Assembly: GCA_039804025.1 (NCBI GenBank)
Contig: JBDRZP010000003.1
Span: forward strand, 36,175 to 100,174
Direction of reading: 5' to 3'
Source of the DNA: a candidate division WOR-3 bacterium
GTDB taxonomy: Bacteria; Hydrothermota; Hydrothermia; Hydrothermales; JAJRUZ01
DNA: 64,000 nt
Made by a program: the position numbers and the translations under genes. This document shows positions 60,712 to 64,000 of this stretch, one piece after another; within the stretch, counting starts at the first letter, position 1; every line of letters starts with the position of its first letter. The notes under the pieces are model-generated. The model saw only the letters and a list, made by a program, of their open reading frames with translations. It searched no databases and was not told the origin of the DNA.

Positions 60712-61802
60712 ATTCTATTTAAAAAGTCCAAAAATATTTCCTTTAAATCATAAAGGGATTTTAAATCAACCCATTCATCTCTTCCATGTATTCCATCACC
60801 AATTCCATAAATCATAAGAACCGGAACCCCTTTTTCTGCAAAAAATCTTCCATCAGTAGCACCATATATCCTTCCATATTCCACCTTTCCCTTTATTTTC
60901 TTAACAGATTCTGCAAATTTTTTTAAGTAAGGATTTTCCCTATCAGTATAAACAGGCTCTCCATAACTTTTAACTTCCATTTCTATACCCTTTTTATCCT
61001 TCAAAAATTCTTTTAATTTATTCTCAAAATCCTTTGCCCTCCAGGGTGGAGGAAATCTGAAATCAAGCTCCATTTCTGCCTCACTTGGAACAATATTAAC
61101 TGCTTTTCCTGCATTAAACTTTCCAAGGGATAGGGTAATTTTCCAGGTTGGTTCCTCAGGTGGACCTTTTTCAGAATCAACCCAGAGTTTATACTCTTTA
61201 TATAGATTGATTAATTTATCAGCAGCATTTTCTCCTTCCCATGGTGTTGAACCATGAGCTGATTTTCCAAATGCCTTAAATTTAACATGCAATACCCCCT
61301 TACCCTCATTCATTATCTTGAAATTAAAACCACCATCAGGGATTATTGCAAAATCTGGAAGTAAATTTTTATTTTTCACCCAGTATTCAACACCATCCTT
61401 TGAACCAACCTCTTCATCTGTTGTAAAAAGAAAAGCAATATTTTTTTTAATTTTTTTCTCAATAAGTTCAAGTAAAAGAACAATCATTGAAGCACAGGAA
61501 CCTTTCATATCAAAAGAACCCCTTCCATAAATTTTTCCATCCTTTTCATAAGGGACAAACTGTTCTGGAGAATCAGGGGGAACAACATCAAGATGACCTG
61601 AAAATAAAACTGAAGGATTATAATTTTTCTCAAAAGATAAATAAATTGAAGGTTTATTATTAACCTCAATTCTCTCTATAAAAATGGGTTTATACTTGAA
61701 AATATTTTCAACATAATCGACTATTTCTTTAAGAGCCTTTAAATTGTTACTTTCTGAAGGTATCCTTATCAAATCAAAAAGTATATTTTTTAAACTTTCC
61801 AA
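60708..61802 (-). CDS. M20-family metallopeptidase (ArgE/DapE-like)
   Basis: A 364-residue dinuclear zinc hydrolase starting at TTG 61802. Metal ligands and catalytic acids are in SGHLDVVPP, GRGSFDMKGS and TDEEVGSKDG, with the dimerisation domain near residues 175-285 (GKSAHGSTPWEG). The last His region is GIGDGIHGRDEWV. Candidates include acetylornithine deacetylase, succinyl-diaminopimelate desuccinylase or a dipeptidase. Neighbours do not settle which. Confidence 0.92.
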   Translation of the reverse strand: MESLKNILFDLIRIPSESNNLKALKEIVDYVENIFKYKPIFIERIEVNNKPSIYLSFEKNYNPSVLFSGHLDVVPPDSPEQFVPYEKDGKIYGRGSFDMKGSCASMIVLLLELIEKKIKKNIAFLFTTDEEVGSKDGVEYWVKNKNLLPDFAIIPDGGFNFKIMNEGKGVLHVKFKAFGKSAHGSTPWEGENAADKLINLYKEYKLWVDSEKGPPEEPTWKITLSLGKFNAGKAVNIVPSEAEMELDFRFPPPWRAKDFENKLKEFLKDKKGIEMEVKSYGEPVYTDRENPYLKKFAESVKKIKGKVEYGRIYGATDGRFFAEKGVPVLMIYGIGDGIHGRDEWVDLKSLYDLKEIFLDFLNRI

Positions 61803-61804
61803 AT

Positions 61805-62221
61805 TTATTGAGAAAGATAAAATAATAAGCTCCTCTGAAATTTTTTATCAAGGTAAATTTCACAGGACCACTCCCCTATAGGGTCATAACTCCTTGTAAC
61901 CACAGAAAATACAGTAATAAGTTTTGTAGAATCAGAATCAACAAGAATGGAATCACGGGCAAAATCCTGTCCATCAGGCTTGACCCAGAAACAACTTATT
62001 TTATGCTTACCTTTCATTCCCATCCAGTAAATCCATAAGTTTACTGTATCACCGATAAAAAATTGATTTGTAATACCGTAGGGATTTCCATCAACAACCT
62101 TAGTGCATAAAACACTTTCAACTATAAATGGCCCTTCAGGAAAAACAATTTCTCTTATTGTTTCAACTTTCCTTTCACAGAAATAGAAAAAGATGAAAAT
62201 TAAGAGAAAAATTTTTTTCAT
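61805..62221 (-). CDS. Small exported protein of unknown function
   Basis: A 138-residue protein with a hydrophobic N-terminus (KKIFLLIFIFFYFCER). Cys15 could be lipidated, but the residues before it (FYF) are not a standard lipobox, so plain secretion is equally possible. The mature part is beta-strand rich with GDTVNLWIYWMGMKGKHK and IGEWSCEIYLDKK, reminiscent of small Ig-like domains. I do not recognise the family. It ends 2 bp from the M20 gene and may be the first gene of that transcript. Confidence 0.7.
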   Translation of the reverse strand: MKKIFLLIFIFFYFCERKVETIREIVFPEGPFIVESVLCTKVVDGNPYGITNQFFIGDTVNLWIYWMGMKGKHKISCFWVKPDGQDFARDSILVDSDSTKLITVFSVVTRSYDPIGEWSCEIYLDKKFQRSLLFYLSQ

Positions 62222-62290
62222 TGTTTAAAAATTTTAATTAAAAGTAATAAAAAAATCAAGTTTTTAATTCATTTTAACTCCTTTTGAATT

Positions 62291-62309
62291 TATCCCTGTG
62301 TTCGGGATA
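62291..62309. repeat. Inverted repeat downstream of the DUF5916 gene
   Basis: TATCCC (62291-62296) and GGGATA (62304-62309) form a perfect 6-bp stem with a 7-nt loop. It lies after the membrane remnant and before the small exported protein gene. No run of T follows on either strand, so it is not a standard terminator; it could be a transcript-end hairpin or operator. Confidence 0.4.
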
Positions 62310-62333
62310 GAACCAATTTTTCAGGGTAAAAAT

Positions 62334-62450
62334 TTATCTTACAAATTTTAAAAAAATAAAAAGTATGACAGTTATAACACCTATTTGTCCTACCCAGAAT
62401 ATAAATATCCACTTAATTAAATTTGCATAAATTTTTGAAATTTGGAATAT
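62334..62450 (-). pseudogene. Fragment of a small single-helix membrane protein
   Basis: A 38-codon minus-strand frame with no start codon, bounded upstream by a stop that overlaps the end of the DUF5916 gene. It reads KIYANLIKWIFIFWVGQIG then VITVILFIFLKFVR, a single transmembrane helix of the kind that ends DUF1640-like coiled-coil proteins. The coiled-coil part is absent, so I take it as a remnant. It could also be chance in AT-rich DNA. Confidence 0.35.
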
Positions 62451-62454
62451 TTAT

Positions 62455-64000
62455 TTAAATTTTAAAAACATACTGAAACTTTAAAAATACTTGATGATCT
62501 TTACCCTCCATTTTATCAGGATATTTCATTGTATTTATATTTGCTCCAAGATAAAAAACTGTAAAGGGAGTTAATTCGTAAGAAAATAAAGGATAAATGC
62601 CAACTTGTTTTTTATAATAAGTAATCATTACTCTTGAAGAAATTTTATCTGTAAAACTGTATTGCAAGGTATGGCTGAAAACTGTGGCTTCAATATTTTC
62701 TTTTTCTAAATGATATATTGCTTTGTTAAACCAAAAATTTAAAGTTAGTTTTGTAAAAATTAAACTCAAAGAGCCGAATATAGAAGTTTGATAAGCTAGG
62801 GTGTCATATTGATAGAATATGCTTTTACCTCCTGCATAAGTTACATTGAAATACAGGAATTTATAAGGATTTGCCATTAACCAGAAAGAATAATGATAAA
62901 TGCCATTAAATCTTGAATAATGTTGAAAATAAAAGTTAAATGTATTTGTATTTGAAAGGGAATAACTTGCTCCTAAAGAAAGTTGAGCGAAAGAAAAATT
63001 GATATTTGAAAAGCCACCTATCCACTCTTCCTTAAATATCCCTTCAAAATTAGTTTCTTTTGAATAATCTATATGAAAAGAAAATTGCGACACCCCAAAT
63101 TTGTTTGGATAAAAAATAGGTGTTACCCCAAACCCCCTCTTTTTAAAATTATTTCTCCCTATATACCCAATATCAGAACGAAAACCCTCTGAATTTTCTT
63201 TGTAAAATAAATCTAAACTTAAATTTCTAATATAATAGGAAAAACTTAATCTATTTGCATATCCAGAGAACTTTTCACCATCAAACCTGTCTGTATAATC
63301 TTTAAAATTTATCCCTATCCCTCTGAATAAATTTGTATCCTCAGGCTCTTTTATAATAGAATATCCTCCTTGATAATTTATTAAAAAATGTTTAAAAAAT
63401 TTTATTCCAGCATCTAACCCAAAAATCCTTCCATAACCATTATCAAAATTATCTCTTTTTAACTCTCTATCCCCTATTAAAAATCCTATATATGATTCTT
63501 TATTTAAAAAATCAGAACGAACCCTTAAAAGATTTATAAAACTTTTTTTATCACTTCCAAAACTAAAACTTGCATCTTCAAAAGGTAAAATAAATGGAGT
63601 ATTTTCATCATAAGAAGAAAGAAAATAAATGTCAAAAATTGAAATTTCACCTGTTAATTTTAATGCATAAAGTGGATTATTTATCATCCTTGTGTAAAAT
63701 AAATTTATCGGCATATTGATATACTGGGAACCTTCCATAAATAAAGGTCTTTTTTCAGGATAATATAGTGCATAAGTTGTATTTATATCTATCTGAGGAA
63801 TATCTGTTTCAATTTGGGCAAAATCAGGATTTAATGCATAATCTAAAACTAAATTCTGATAAATCCTTGTTTTTCCAGATAAACCAAGATTAAATCTAAC
63901 ATTTTCATTTTTGTAATTTATGCTATCCCTTATTCCAGTTTGAGAACTAATCAAATAGGGAATAAAATCATTTCTTTTTTCTTTTGAATAAATTCTTTCA
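62455..64000 (-). CDS. DUF5916-type outer-membrane-like protein (5' end beyond the window)
   Basis: At least 515 residues, open to the right edge. The first usual start, TTG 63954, is not the true N-terminus because the upstream codons (ERIYSKEKRNDFIPYLIS) belong to the same family domain. The sequence NPDFAQIETDIPQIDINTTY with PEKRPLFMEGSQYI is the DUF5916 hallmark. The rest alternates short beta strands with aromatic ends, like an outer-membrane beta barrel, and ends in aromatic-rich QFVFK-like strands (FLKFQYVFKI). Relatives carry an N-terminal CBM9-like domain. The function is unproven; surface binding or transport is likely. Confidence 0.82.
   Translation of the reverse strand, partial: ERIYSKEKRNDFIPYLISSQTGIRDSINYKNENVRFNLGLSGKTRIYQNLVLDYALNPDFAQIETDIPQIDINTTYALYYPEKRPLFMEGSQYINMPINLFYTRMINNPLYALKLTGEISIFDIYFLSSYDENTPFILPFEDASFSFGSDKKSFINLLRVRSDFLNKESYIGFLIGDRELKRDNFDNGYGRIFGLDAGIKFFKHFLINYQGGYSIIKEPEDTNLFRGIGINFKDYTDRFDGEKFSGYANRLSFSYYIRNLSLDLFYKENSEGFRSDIGYIGRNNFKKRGFGVTPIFYPNKFGVSQFSFHIDYSKETNFEGIFKEEWIGGFSNINFSFAQLSLGASYSLSNTNTFNFYFQHYSRFNGIYHYSFWLMANPYKFLYFNVTYAGGKSIFYQYDTLAYQTSIFGSLSLIFTKLTLNFWFNKAIYHLEKENIEATVFSHTLQYSFTDKISSRVMITYYKKQVGIYPLFSYELTPFTVFYLGANINTMKYPDKMEGKDHQVFLKFQYVFKI

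Overview
The window is low-GC (roughly 30% G+C by eye), densely packed bacterial chromosome. It has many 1-8 bp gene overlaps, lysine/glutamate/isoleucine-rich proteins, and frequent TTG and GTG starts. The envelope looks diderm: an apolipoprotein N-acyltransferase, type IV pilus alignment genes, a heptosyltransferase-family enzyme, a DUF5916-type outer-membrane-like protein and a secreted protein ending in a type IX-like sorting domain. With CheC and an orphan Cas6, this suits an uncultured, probably thermophilic lineage near the FCB group (for example candidate phylum WOR-3). That placement is inference; no rRNA is present. No insertion sequence, prophage or CRISPR array was seen, and no convincing intrinsic terminator.

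Region 1 (1-5.3 kb, minus strand) reads tRNA-Arg, cas6, cheW, cheY, cheA, cheC and a TPR gene in one direction with minimal gaps. A good promoter lies before the tRNA, with a perfect TTGACA-17-TATAAT promoter for pilC diverging from it. Region 2 (5.3-17.5 kb) holds type IV pilus functions: pilC and the pilS/pilR two-component pair, then polX. On the opposite strand follow pilM-N-O-P, glmS, an iron alcohol dehydrogenase and an M28 peptidase with no usual start codon.

Region 3 (17.5-22.8 kb) is a metabolic operon: SPFH protein, biotin carrier, methylmalonyl-CoA mutase large subunit, methionine gamma-lyase-like enzyme and a DAO-family oxidoreductase. It runs by a 4-bp overlap into region 4 (22.8-44.4 kb), a surface-glycan cluster. 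This has GT4, GT2 and GT9 transferases, two tandem O-antigen-ligase-like proteins, four GT-C-like polytopic proteins, an FkbM methyltransferase, an AsnB-type amidotransferase and a nucleotide-sugar epimerase. It also contains tRNA-Gly, a large secreted protein and a 1-kb zone of decayed DNA between two duplicated GT-C genes.

Region 4 ends in lnt, a Gfo/Idh/MocA oxidoreductase and a GAF-containing chemoreceptor, which probably signals to the CheA/CheW/CheY set. Region 5 (47.3-57.3 kb) is housekeeping, read leftward from what looks like a leaderless rpsP promoter: rpsP-khpA-rimM-trmD-rplS-rnhB-tpiA-secG, then a thiamine-binding protein, aminotransferase, GT4, MFS transporter and topA. Region 6 (57.3-64 kb) has a frameshifted CPBP protease, a radical SAM protein, a two-gene NAD+ synthetase (separate glutaminase-like subunit), an M20 peptidase, a small exported protein and the 3' part of a DUF5916 protein cut by the window edge.
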